Shown here: positions 21,903-29,266 of the stretch, piece after piece
How the letters are laid out: each line of letters begins with the position of its first letter
How positions within the stretch are numbered: position 1 is the stretch's first letter
The notes under the pieces: model-generated
Seen by the model: the letters and a program-made list of their open reading frames with translations, nothing else
Told to the model about the DNA's origin: nothing
Databases searched by the model: none
Program-made: the position numbers and the translations under genes
From: Halomonas sp. Y3
GTDB taxonomy: Bacteria; Pseudomonadota; Gammaproteobacteria; Pseudomonadales; Halomonadaceae
Assembly: GCF_024137965.1 (NCBI RefSeq)
Contig: NZ_CP099975.1
Location: forward strand, 1 to 64,000
Direction: 5' to 3'
Length of the DNA stretch: 64,000 bases

Positions 21903-21918
21903 GCAGTCACTTCGGCGG
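21891..21918. terminator. Hairpin over the waaA stop codon, between convergent waaA and rpiA
   Basis: A perfect 12-bp stem (21891-21902 with 21907-21918; loop GCAG) includes the waaA stop codon. Neither strand has a T-run after it, so it is a weak candidate for a bidirectional terminator or an mRNA 3'-end stabiliser. Confidence 0.5.
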
Positions 21919-21925
21919 GTCGGGA

Positions 21926-22615
21926 TCAGGCGGGGGTCAGCCGCTCCACGCCCTGCTCGCCGCCCAGCAGCAGCACGTCGGCACCCCGGGCGGCAAAGAG
22001 GCCGTTGGTGACCACGCCGACGATGGCGTTGATGCGCGCTTCCATGGCCACCGGGTCGTCGATCATGAAGTCGAAGCAGTCGAGGATCTGGTTGCCGTTG
22101 TCGGTCACCACCCCTTCGCGGTAGACCGGATCGGCGCCGAGCTTGACCAGCTCCCGAGCCACATAGGAGCGTGCCATGGGAATGACCTCCACCGGCAGCG
22201 GAAACTCGCCCAGCCGCTCGACCTTCTTGGAGGCGTCGGCGATGCAGATGAACCGCTCCGCGCAGGCGGCGACGATCTTCTCCCGGGTCAGGGCCGCGCC
22301 GCCGCCCTTGATCATGTGAAGGTGAGCGTTCACTTCGTCGGCGCCGTCGATATAGAAGGGCACGGTGCCCACGCTGTTGAGCTCGAAGACCTCGATACCG
22401 TGGCCGCGCAGGCGCTCGGCGCTGGCCTCTGAGCTCGCCACGGCCCCCTTGAAGTCGTCGCGCAGGGCGGCCAGCCGGTCGATGAAGAGGTTGGCGGTGG
22501 AGCCGGTGCCGATGCCGAGCACGGTGCCACGCTCGAGCCAGGGCTTGATCTCGTCGATGGCGGCCGCGGCCACGGCGTCCTTCAGCTGATCCTGGGTCAG
22601 GCTGGCCTGGGTCAT
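21926..22615 (-). CDS. rpiA: Ribose-5-phosphate isomerase A
   Basis: RpiA interconverts ribose 5-phosphate and ribulose 5-phosphate in the pentose-phosphate pathway, which also feeds sedoheptulose 7-phosphate, the precursor of LPS heptose. The 229-residue protein has [43 protein letters not shown] (catalytic Asp and Glu region) and [10 protein letters not shown], all RpiA signatures. It is monocistronic, converges on waaA, and is divergent from ilvA with a 178-nt gap, as in many gammaproteobacteria where rpiA and ilvA are neighbours. Confidence 0.97.
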   Translation of the reverse strand: MTQASLTQDQLKDAVAAAAIDEIKPWLERGTVLGIGTGSTANLFIDRLAALRDDFKGAVASSEASAERLRGHGIEVFELNSVGTVPFYIDGADEVNAHLHMIKGGGAALTREKIVAACAERFICIADASKKVERLGEFPLPVEVIPMARSYVARELVKLGADPVYREGVVTDNGNQILDCFDFMIDDPVAMEARINAIVGVVTNGLFAARGADVLLLGGEQGVERLTPA

Positions 22616-22793
22616 GGTTCGTTCTCCGGTGGGGGGGATGGGTGGGCAAGAGGTCGGGCGCCATTATAGGACAGCGAGGCCCGCCTGCCGATGGCGCCGC
22701 TGGACGCCAGGCCGGCCGGGATGCTACCAATAGGGGTTCTCTGCAGCGCAGCAATCGGCTGCCTCCGCCGCGTCACGCCTCTGGGATATCAGG

Positions 22794-24308
22794 ATGCTCG
22801 AAGCTACCGTCAAGAAGATTCTCCAGGCCCGGGTCTACGAAGCCGCCCGGGAAACGCCGATTTCTCCGGCGCCCTTCCTCTCCCGCCGCTTCAACAACAC
22901 CATCCTGATCAAGCGCGAAGATCTTCAGCCGGTCTACTCCTTCAAGATTCGCGGGGCCTACAACAAGATGGCCCAGCTCAGCGAGGCCCAGAAGGCCAAG
23001 GGCGTGATCGCCGCCTCCGCCGGCAACCACGCCCAGGGCCTGGCCATGGCGGCCAGGCAGATGGGCGTCAAGGCGGTGATCGTGATGCCGCGCATCACCC
23101 CGGAGATCAAGGTGGCGGCGGTGCGCGCCCGGGGCGCCAGGGTGGTGCTCAAGGGGGACGCCTTTGCCGCGGCCGCCGAGCATGCCCAGGAGCTGATCAA
23201 GGAGCACGGCTACACCTATATCCCCCCCTTCGACGACATCGACGTGATCGCCGGCCAGGGCACGGTGGCCATGGAGATCCTGCGCCAGCACGGCGGTCGG
23301 CTGGACGCCATCTTCGTGCCGGTGGGCGGCGGCGGCCTGATCGCCGGGGTGGCGGCCTATGTGAAGTACCTGCGCCCGGACATCAAGGTGATCGGCGTCG
23401 AGGCCGAGGATAGCGCCTGCCTCAAGGCGGCCATGGCGGCCGGGCGGCGGGTCACCCTGGAGCAGGTCGGCGTCTTCGCCGAGGGGGTGGCGGTGGCGCA
23501 GATCGGCAAGGTGCCCTTCTCCATCGTCCGCGACCTGATCGACGACGTCATCACCGTCAATACCGACGAGATGTGCGCCGCGGTGAAGGATATCTTCGAT
23601 GATACCCGGGCGGTCTCCGAGACCTCCGGGGCGCTCTCCCTGGCCGGCCTCAAGAAGTACATCCAGCAGACCGGCGCCGAGGGGCAGACCCTGCTCTGCA
23701 TCAACTCCGGGGCCAACACCAACTTCGACCGCCTGCAGCATATCGCCGAGCGCACCGAGCTCGGCGAGCAGCGCGAGGCGATCCTGGCGGTGACCATTCC
23801 CGAGAAGCCCGGCAGCTTCAAGAAGTTCTGTCGCACCATCGGCAAGCGGATGGTCACCGAGTTCAACTACCGCTACGCGGACCCCGAGAACGCCCATATC
23901 TTCGTCGGTGTCCAGGTCAAGCCCGGCGGCGAGGATCGCCAGGGAGTGATCGACCGGCTGCGGGAGGCGGGCTATCCGGTGGAGGACCTCACCGACAACG
24001 AGCTGGCCAAGCTGCATATCCGCCACCTGGGCGGCGGCCGGCCCAAGGCGCAGTTCGACGAGGAGGTCTACCGCTTCGAGTTCCCCGAGCGCCCCGGGGC
24101 GCTGATGAACTTCCTGACCCACCTGCCCCACGACTGGAACATCTCGCTGTTCCACTACCGCAACCACGGGGCCGCCTACGGCCGGGTGCTGGTGGGCATG
24201 CAGGTGCCGGGCGGCGATCGCTCCCACGTGGAGGAGTACTTCGACGAGATCGGCTATCGCTACTGGAAGGAGACGGACAACGCCGCCTATCGGCTCTTCA
24301 TGGCCTGA
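22794..24308 (+). CDS. ilvA: Threonine ammonia-lyase, biosynthetic (threonine deaminase)
   Basis: IlvA converts threonine to 2-oxobutanoate and ammonia, the first step of isoleucine synthesis. The 504-residue protein has the PLP lysine in YSFKIRGAYNKM near residue 50, the phosphate-binding loop VPVGGGGLIAG near 180, and two C-terminal ACT-like regulatory domains (about 325-395 and 420-495; AILAVTIPEKPGSF and YRFEFPERPGALMNFL), which bind isoleucine and valine in the long allosteric form. The length is close to E. coli IlvA (514), which separates it from the short catabolic TdcB. It is transcribed away from rpiA. Confidence 0.96.
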   Translation: MLEATVKKILQARVYEAARETPISPAPFLSRRFNNTILIKREDLQPVYSFKIRGAYNKMAQLSEAQKAKGVIAASAGNHAQGLAMAARQMGVKAVIVMPRITPEIKVAAVRARGARVVLKGDAFAAAAEHAQELIKEHGYTYIPPFDDIDVIAGQGTVAMEILRQHGGRLDAIFVPVGGGGLIAGVAAYVKYLRPDIKVIGVEAEDSACLKAAMAAGRRVTLEQVGVFAEGVAVAQIGKVPFSIVRDLIDDVITVNTDEMCAAVKDIFDDTRAVSETSGALSLAGLKKYIQQTGAEGQTLLCINSGANTNFDRLQHIAERTELGEQREAILAVTIPEKPGSFKKFCRTIGKRMVTEFNYRYADPENAHIFVGVQVKPGGEDRQGVIDRLREAGYPVEDLTDNELAKLHIRHLGGGRPKAQFDEEVYRFEFPERPGALMNFLTHLPHDWNISLFHYRNHGAAYGRVLVGMQVPGGDRSHVEEYFDEIGYRYWKETDNAAYRLFMA

Positions 24309-24396
24309 CCCGGTGTGCCGGCGGGGGTAAGCGCTGACTCCCGCTGCAGGCCTTGCCCCGCCAGTGTTTCAAAGGGTAAGCGTTGAGCGGAAGCGG

Positions 24397-24425
24397 TTGT
24401 CGTGACTGGCCAATCGCCCTATAGT
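24397..24425 (+). promoter_or_regulatory. Promoter for the 31-codon gene
   Basis: -35 TTGTCG (24397-24402) and -10 TATAGT (24420-24425) are separated by exactly 17 bp. The predicted transcript would start about 38 nt before the ATG at 24470. Confidence 0.65.
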
Positions 24426-24469
24426 CCTGCCCAGTCCTGTTCCCTGTGGCATTCCCTACGGAGTCGATA

Positions 24470-24565
24470 ATGAAGCGCAAGCCCGATCTGGTCATGGCAC
24501 TGGTGCTGCTGTTCTGTGTCGGCGTGGTAGCGACCGGCTATGCCCAGGCGCTGGCCGGCAGCTGA
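24470..24565 (+). CDS. 31-residue single-pass membrane peptide, function unknown
   Basis: A short frame with all the signs of a gene: a promoter (TTGTCG-17-TATAGT), a ribosome site (ACGGAG, about 7 nt upstream), ATG at 24470, and a hairpin after the stop. The peptide begins MKRKPDLVMALVLLFC and continues with Val/Gly/Ala to a stop at 24563: a basic N-terminus (Lys2, Arg3, Lys4), one hydrophobic helix of about 19 residues, then AQALAGS. It could be a small membrane protein, or a secreted remnant if cleaved after an Ala. No family is recognised. The ilvA gene ends 161 nt upstream. Confidence 0.6.
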   Translation: MKRKPDLVMALVLLFCVGVVATGYAQALAGS

Positions 24566-24613
24566 GAGAGAAGCTGAACGCCCTGGCGTCATGACCCGAG
24601 AGCCTGCCATTCC

Positions 24614-24643
24614 ACGGGGCGATGCCATCCGGCATCGCCCCGT
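24614..24643. terminator. Hairpin between the small ORF and fau (convergent)
   Basis: A 13-bp stem (24614-24626 with 24631-24643; loop ATCC) abuts the fau stop codon. The plus side is followed by TCACGTTT, a weak T-run, so it could serve both transcripts. Confidence 0.55.
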
Positions 24644-25276
24644 TCACGTTTGGACGATGCGAGCGTCGCTGGCGATGGCATCCAGCGGCACGTCCCAGGG
24701 GGCGACAGGCAGCCGCTCGACCCGCTGACACTCGTGGGCCAGGCCGATCAGCCGCGGTCGGGGGCCCGGCCGGCGAGTGAAGGCCAGGGTGCGGTCGTAG
24801 AAGCCCCCCCCCATGCCCATGCGGTTGCCATCGTCGTCGAAGCCCACCAGGGGCAACAGGATCAGGTCCAGGGCCCAGGCGGGTAGCCGCCTGGCGCGAT
24901 GGGCGCCGTGACGGGTCTCGGGCTCGGGGATGCCGTAGCGGTTATTCACCATGGGGGTGGCGGTGTGGTAGTGCACGAACCACAGCCAGTTGCGCGAGAG
25001 CGGGCGCAGCACCGGGAGGTGCACGCGAGCCCGGCGGCGTTGGAACCAGCCGATCAGCGGGGAGGGATCGATCTCGCCATCGTTGGGCAGGTAGAGCGCC
25101 ACGCGGCGGGCACGGCGTACTTCGGGCAGCGCCTTCAGTCGTCGACAGAGGCGCTCGCTGGCCTCACGGCGCTGTCGGGGCGTCAGCTCGCGTCTGCGCC
25201 TGCGTAGTTCGCGGCGAAGCTCGCGACGTGAACCGTCGAAGGTATCGAGGGAGAGGGGTGCGGCAGCTGTCGTCAT
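24644..25276 (-). CDS. fau: 5-formyltetrahydrofolate cyclo-ligase
   Basis: This enzyme (YgfA in E. coli) uses ATP to turn 5-formyl-THF into 5,10-methenyl-THF. The protein (210 residues from ATG 25276; 214 from an alternative ATG at 25288) has an Arg-rich start (RRELRRELRRRRREL), VALYLPNDGEIDP, and the hallmark ILLPLVGFDDDGNRMGMGGGFYDRTL, which binds ATP and magnesium. It lies directly downstream of the 6S RNA and zapA, the same order (zapA-ssrS-ygfA) as in E. coli, where ygfA is expressed by read-through of the 6S transcript. Confidence 0.93.
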   Translation of the reverse strand: MTTAAAPLSLDTFDGSRRELRRELRRRRRELTPRQRREASERLCRRLKALPEVRRARRVALYLPNDGEIDPSPLIGWFQRRRARVHLPVLRPLSRNWLWFVHYHTATPMVNNRYGIPEPETRHGAHRARRLPAWALDLILLPLVGFDDDGNRMGMGGGFYDRTLAFTRRPGPRPRLIGLAHECQRVERLPVAPWDVPLDAIASDARIVQT

Positions 25277-25296
25277 GACGTTGAGCATGGCAGACG

Positions 25297-25482
25297 AGGT
25301 TCCCCAGAGTGCCGCTGTCGTTCTGGCCCTTGAACCCAGTGGTTCAAGGTGGGTGGCCGCAGCCGAACCGTCAGGCTTTCCGACGCGCGGACATGCACAC
25401 GGGTCCGGCTAGCATATGGCCCCCTGGGTACTGCGCATAGGCTCGAGGGACTATAACGACTGGCAAACACCCCAGGGAACAT
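25297..25482 (-). ncRNA. ssrS: 6S RNA
   Basis: 6S RNA mimics an open promoter and holds sigma-70 RNA polymerase in stationary phase. On the minus strand the gap between zapA and fau holds the expected parts. A 5' closing arm GTTCCCTGGGG can pair with CTCTGGGGAAC at the 3' end. The 5' bubble side contains AGTCCCTCGAGCC. The conserved 3' segment CCTTGAACCA...GGTTCAAGGGCC is nearly the same as in E. coli, and GCGGCACTC precedes the closing arm. Length is about 186 nt, typical of the family. Ends are estimated to within a few bases from the promoter and the closing stem. Confidence 0.92.
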
Positions 25483-25486
25483 CTTC

Positions 25487-25515
25487 ATCCTAACAGAGCC
25501 TCGCGGGCGGGCCAA
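25487..25515 (-). promoter_or_regulatory. 6S RNA promoter
   Basis: On the minus strand, TTGGCC (25515-25510) is spaced 17 bp from TAGGAT (25492-25487), and the latter carries an extended -10 TG (TGTTAGGAT). Transcription would start near 25482-25480, where the 6S closing stem begins. Confidence 0.6.
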
Positions 25516-25532
25516 TGAATTCCGGGGCGGCG

Positions 25533-25832
25533 TCAGCGCTGGGGGGCATCGGCCAGGGCGCGCTCCAGGCGTGCGCTGAGCTCGTCCAGACTGCGCTCTC
25601 CGGCACGCTGGGCATCCAGCGCCTCGAGCAGCTCGTGGGTGATGTTGAGGGCCGCCATGATGGCGATACGCTCGGTGCCCAGCAGCTTGCTCTGGGCCTG
25701 GATACCGCTCATGGCGCGATCCAGATAGCGGGCCGCGCGCTCAAGCTTGGCCTGCTGGTCGGGTTCGCAGGCGATCACATAGCTGCGTCCCAGCAGGGTG
25801 ATGTCGGTGGTCGGACGCGAGGCGTCGGTCAT
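25533..25832 (-). CDS. zapA: Cell division protein ZapA
   Basis: ZapA is a small cytoplasmic protein that bundles FtsZ filaments at the division site. The ATG at 25832 gives 99 residues (MTDASRPTTDITLLGRSYVIACEPDQQ), with the N-terminal beta-rich head (about 10-50) and a long C-terminal coiled coil (about 60-97), as in the family (E. coli 109 residues). A longer reading to 25898 adds 22 unrelated residues. It lies upstream of the 6S RNA and fau and is divergent from ygfB, the order found across gammaproteobacteria. Confidence 0.92.
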   Translation of the reverse strand: MTDASRPTTDITLLGRSYVIACEPDQQAKLERAARYLDRAMSGIQAQSKLLGTERIAIMAALNITHELLEALDAQRAGERSLDELSARLERALADAPQR

Positions 25833-25924
25833 CGAAGGGCTCCGAGTCGGCCTGTGGAGAGCGCTGCCGCGCGCCCCGGTGGCCCGATGCGTTAACATCC
25901 ATGGCAGGAAAGGTCTTGGACCTC

Positions 25925-25954
25925 ACTATAAGAGAGCCCTTCCGGGGCGGTCAA
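25925..25954 (-). promoter_or_regulatory. zapA promoter
   Basis: On the minus strand, TTGACC (25954-25949) and TATAGT (25930-25925) have an 18-bp spacer. The leader before the zapA ATG would be about 86 nt. Confidence 0.6.
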
Positions 25955-26009
25955 CGCGCCGCTCCCTTCCCGGGGCTCTGCCATGCCCGCTGCCAGTACG
26001 GATCTTCCC

Positions 26010-26588
26010 ATGTCACTGATCAACGAACGCCAGGATTTCTCGACCATTGCCGACCTCTTTCTGCTGCATGGCAGCATGCAGTCGCCGGCCTTCCTCGACG
26101 GGCGGCTCTGCGCCGGCCTGGCCATGCAGGACCTCTCTGCCGAGGCCTGGCTGGAGGAGGTGTGCCTGGCGCTGGGGGTCGAACAGCCCCGCGACGAGCC
26201 CTCCGCCGAACGCTTCCTGGGCTGGCGCCGCCAGACCCTGGATGCGCTCGCCGCCAGCGAGCTGGGCTTCGAGCCCCTGCTCCCCGATGACCTCTTCTCC
26301 CTGGCCGAGCGCGCCCAGGGGCTCAAGGAGTGGACGCTCGGCTTCATGGAGGTGATCCAGGACGCCGGTGACGCGCCGCGCAAGGCCTGGTCGCCGGCGC
26401 TGCGGGAGGCGGTGGAGGACCTCGAGGGTATCGCCGCCATGGAGACCGACCTGGAGGAGAGCGCCGAGAACGAAGGGGACCTCTTCGCCCTCACCGAGCA
26501 TGTGCGCATGGCCGCCATGCTGCTCTACACCGAGCAGCACCCCGGCAGGCCCCAGGTCGAGAACGCCGAGAGCGGTACCCGCCACTGA
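26010..26588 (+). CDS. ygfB: UPF0149 family protein YgfB
   Basis: A 192-residue cytoplasmic protein, the same length as E. coli YgfB and with the family's N-terminal FLLHGSMQSPAFLDGRLCAGLAM and the acidic, Leu-rich remainder (LPDDLFSLAERAQGLKEWTLGFM). The family is mostly uncharacterised; P. aeruginosa YgfB has been linked to control of the ampDh3 amidase gene and beta-lactam resistance. The ATG at 26010 is preferred over an ATG at 25983 because it begins the family-like sequence. It heads a run ygfB-pepP-ubiH-ubiI-like that is conserved in gammaproteobacteria. Confidence 0.88.
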   Translation: MSLINERQDFSTIADLFLLHGSMQSPAFLDGRLCAGLAMQDLSAEAWLEEVCLALGVEQPRDEPSAERFLGWRRQTLDALAASELGFEPLLPDDLFSLAERAQGLKEWTLGFMEVIQDAGDAPRKAWSPALREAVEDLEGIAAMETDLEESAENEGDLFALTEHVRMAAMLLYTEQHPGRPQVENAESGTRH

Positions 26589-26620
26589 TCCTTGCTTCGA
26601 GCCCAGCCAGAGGAGCCTGC

Positions 26621-27958
26621 ATGCTGCCCGAGATCCTGACCCGCCCCGTCCCCATCGCCAACGAGGAGTACCGTGCCCGGCGTCGCGCCCTGATGGACGC
26701 CCTGCCCGCCGACAGCGCCGTGCTGCTGCCCGGCGCCTCCCTGGTCACCCGCTCCCGCGACAGCGAGTTTCCCTTCCGCCAGGACAGCGACTTCCACTAC
26801 CTGAGCGGCTTTCCCGAGCCCGACGCCCTGCTGCTGCTGCTGCCGGGGCGCGCGGAGGGCGAGTGCGTGCTCTTCTGCCAGGACCGCAATCCGCTGATGG
26901 AGGCCTGGACCGGCATTCGCCTGGGGGCCGAGGGGGCGGTGCGCGAGCATGGCGTGGACCAGGCCTTCGAGAACGCCGAGCGTGACGAGCGCCTGGAGGC
27001 GCTGCTGGACGGCCGGCACACCCTCTACCTGCCCCTGGACAGTGCCGAGGCGATGGCCATCGCCGAGGAGGTGCGCGGTGCCTTGATGGCCAGGGTGCGC
27101 CAGGGGGCCAGGCCCCCGGAGGCGCTGGCCGATCTGCTCCCCTTGATTCACGAGGCGCGGCTGATCAAGAGCGAGGCGGAGCTGGCCCTGCTGCGCCATG
27201 CCGCCGAGATCTCCGCCAGGGCTCATAGGCGGGCCATGCGGGCGGCGCGGCCCGGGCTCGCCGAGTATCACCTCCAGGCGGAGCTGGAGCACGAGTTCCG
27301 CTGGCAGGGCGGCAGTGGCGCCGCCTACGCCAGCATCGTCGGTGGCGGCGCCAACGCCTGTGTGCTGCACTACATCGAGAACCAGGCCCCCCTGGCGGAC
27401 GGCGACCTGGTGCTGATCGACGCCGGCGCCGAGTTCGACCTCTATGCCGGCGACATCACCCGCACCTTCCCGGTCAACGGCCGCTTCAGCGAGGCCCAGC
27501 GGGCCCTCTATGAGCTGGTGCTGAGGGTGCAGGAGCAGGCCGTGGCGGCGATCCGCCCCGGGGTGACCCTGGTCAGACTCCATGAGGGCGTGGTGCGCGG
27601 CCTCACCGAGGGGCTGATCGAGCTGGGGCTGCTCGAGGGCGAGGTGCAGGCGCGTATCGACGACGAGAGCTACCGGCGCTTCTACCTCCACTCCACCTCC
27701 CACTGGCTGGGGCTTGATGTCCACGACGTCGGCGCCTATCGGCAGGGCGGTGAGCCGCGTCCCCTGGTGCCAGGCATGGTGCTGACCGTGGAGCCTGGCC
27801 TCTACGTTCCCGCCGATGACGACATTCCCGAAGCCTTCCGCGGTATTGGCATCCGCATCGAGGACGATGTGGCGGTCACTGCCGGCGGCCATGAGGTGCT
27901 GACGACCGGCGTCCCCAAGCGGGTGAGCGAGATCGAAGCGCTGATGGCGAGGAAATGA
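26621..27958 (+). CDS. pepP: Xaa-Pro aminopeptidase (aminopeptidase P)
   Basis: PepP removes N-terminal residues that precede proline. The 445-residue protein has an N-terminal AMP_N domain (about 1-175) and a C-terminal pita-bread metallopeptidase domain of family M24B with both manganese ions' ligands: Asp in VLIDAGAEFD, Asp in AGDITRTFP, His in STSHWLGLDVHD, Glu in LTVEPGLYVP and Glu in IRIEDDVAV. It has a clear GAGGAG ribosome site. It sits 32 nt after ygfB and 68 nt before ubiH, the usual order of this cluster. Confidence 0.95.
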   Translation: MLPEILTRPVPIANEEYRARRRALMDALPADSAVLLPGASLVTRSRDSEFPFRQDSDFHYLSGFPEPDALLLLLPGRAEGECVLFCQDRNPLMEAWTGIRLGAEGAVREHGVDQAFENAERDERLEALLDGRHTLYLPLDSAEAMAIAEEVRGALMARVRQGARPPEALADLLPLIHEARLIKSEAELALLRHAAEISARAHRRAMRAARPGLAEYHLQAELEHEFRWQGGSGAAYASIVGGGANACVLHYIENQAPLADGDLVLIDAGAEFDLYAGDITRTFPVNGRFSEAQRALYELVLRVQEQAVAAIRPGVTLVRLHEGVVRGLTEGLIELGLLEGEVQARIDDESYRRFYLHSTSHWLGLDVHDVGAYRQGGEPRPLVPGMVLTVEPGLYVPADDDIPEAFRGIGIRIEDDVAVTAGGHEVLTTGVPKRVSEIEALMARK

Positions 27959-27983
27959 CCCGGCATGAAGAGCGGTGAGTTTG

Positions 27984-28004
27984 CATTATGTAAATTACAT
28001 TATG
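27984..28004. promoter_or_regulatory. AT-rich palindrome before ubiH (candidate operator)
   Basis: The 68-nt pepP-ubiH gap holds a perfect dyad ATGTAA-A-TTACAT (27988-28000), itself flanked by a direct repeat CATTATG at 27984-27990 and 27998-28004. TATGAT at 28001-28006 could be a -10 element. The local base composition is far more AT-rich than its surroundings. Confidence 0.45.
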
Positions 28005-28026
28005 ATTCCTTCGTGGCGGAGATGAG

Positions 28027-29256
28027 ATGAACAGAACCGACAAGCACCCGAGTAGCGCCCCCGCCAGCGTGGATATCGCCATCGTCGGCGGCGGGCTGGT
28101 GGGTGCCAGCCTGGCCTGCGCCCTGGCTCCGCTAATCGAGCAGGGGGCACTCTCGGTGGCGGTGATCGAGGCCACGCCGATCCTGGAGCTGGCGAGTGCG
28201 CCCTTCCAGCCCAGCTTCGATGCCCGGGCCAGCGCCATCGCGCGAGGCTCGGCGGAGCACTTCACCGCCATGGAGCTCTGGTCCGCCATGGCCGAGCAGG
28301 CGGCGCCGATTCGCACCATCCACGTCAGCGAGCGGGGGCGCTTCGGCGCCACCCGGCTGACCGGCGAGGAGCTGGGCGTCGAGGCCCTGGGCCATGTGAT
28401 TCCCAACGCCTGGATGGGGAAGGTGCTCCATCGGCGTCTGGCCGGTCTGCCCATCGCCTGGCACTGCCCGGCCAGGGTCGAGACCATCGCGCCGGTGACG
28501 GGCGGGCACCGGCTGAGGCTCTCCGACGGCGGTGAGCTCGAGGCGGGGCTGACGGTGCTGGCGGACGGCGGCCGCTCGGGCCTCAAGGAGCGGCTCGGCA
28601 TCGCCAGCGACAGCCAGCCCTATGACCAGGTGGCGCTGATCGCCAGCGTGGAGATGAGCCGGCCCCATGGGGGCGTGGCCTGGGAGCGCTTTACCCCAGA
28701 GGGGCCCATCGCCCTGCTGCCCCTGGCCGGCAACGCCATGGAGCTGGTCTGGACCCATCCGCTGGGCGCCGAGCAGCGTCGGCTGGCGCTCTCGGACGGC
28801 GACTTCCTGGCCGAGCTGCAGCGCGCCTTCGGCGACCGCGCCGGCCGCTTTCGTCGGGTGGGCAGCCGCCACGCCTACCCGCTGAGCCTGGTCACCGCCC
28901 GTGAGACCACGCGTCCCGGGCTCGCCGTGCTGGGCAACGCCGCCCACGCCCTGCATCCGGTGGCGGGCCAGGGCTTCAACCTGGCGCTGCGCGGCGTCAT
29001 GGACCTGGTGGCGGCCCTGGAAACGGGTCGGGAGCGGGGCGAGGCGCCGGGCAGCCCGGCGCTGCTGGCCGACTTCGAGGCGCGGCGCCAGGCCGACCGC
29101 CACAACGTGATCCGCTTCAGCGATGGCCTGGTGCGGCTGTTCGGCATCGACAGCGCCCTGCTCTCCCATGCCCGGGCGGCAGGGCTGATCGGTCTCAACC
29201 TGGCGGGTCCGCTGCGACGTGGGCTGGCGCGCCGCGCCATGGGCCTGGAACGCTAG
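28027..29256 (+). CDS. ubiH: 2-octaprenyl-6-methoxyphenol hydroxylase
   Basis: UbiH is an FAD-dependent monooxygenase of aerobic ubiquinone synthesis, acting on the quinone head group in the membrane-associated Ubi complex. The 409-residue protein has the FAD Rossmann motif IVGGGLVGASLACAL at residues 19-33, the DG motif VLADGGRSGLKERLG near 180, and the second FAD motif VLGNAAHALHPVAGQGFNLALRGV near 300 (GNAAH where GDAAH is usual). It is followed after 10 nt by a paralogue, as in the pepP-ubiH-visC/ubiI order of many gammaproteobacteria. Confidence 0.9.
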   Translation: MNRTDKHPSSAPASVDIAIVGGGLVGASLACALAPLIEQGALSVAVIEATPILELASAPFQPSFDARASAIARGSAEHFTAMELWSAMAEQAAPIRTIHVSERGRFGATRLTGEELGVEALGHVIPNAWMGKVLHRRLAGLPIAWHCPARVETIAPVTGGHRLRLSDGGELEAGLTVLADGGRSGLKERLGIASDSQPYDQVALIASVEMSRPHGGVAWERFTPEGPIALLPLAGNAMELVWTHPLGAEQRRLALSDGDFLAELQRAFGDRAGRFRRVGSRHAYPLSLVTARETTRPGLAVLGNAAHALHPVAGQGFNLALRGVMDLVAALETGRERGEAPGSPALLADFEARRQADRHNVIRFSDGLVRLFGIDSALLSHARAAGLIGLNLAGPLRRGLARRAMGLER

Positions 29257-29266
29257 AGGAGAAGGC

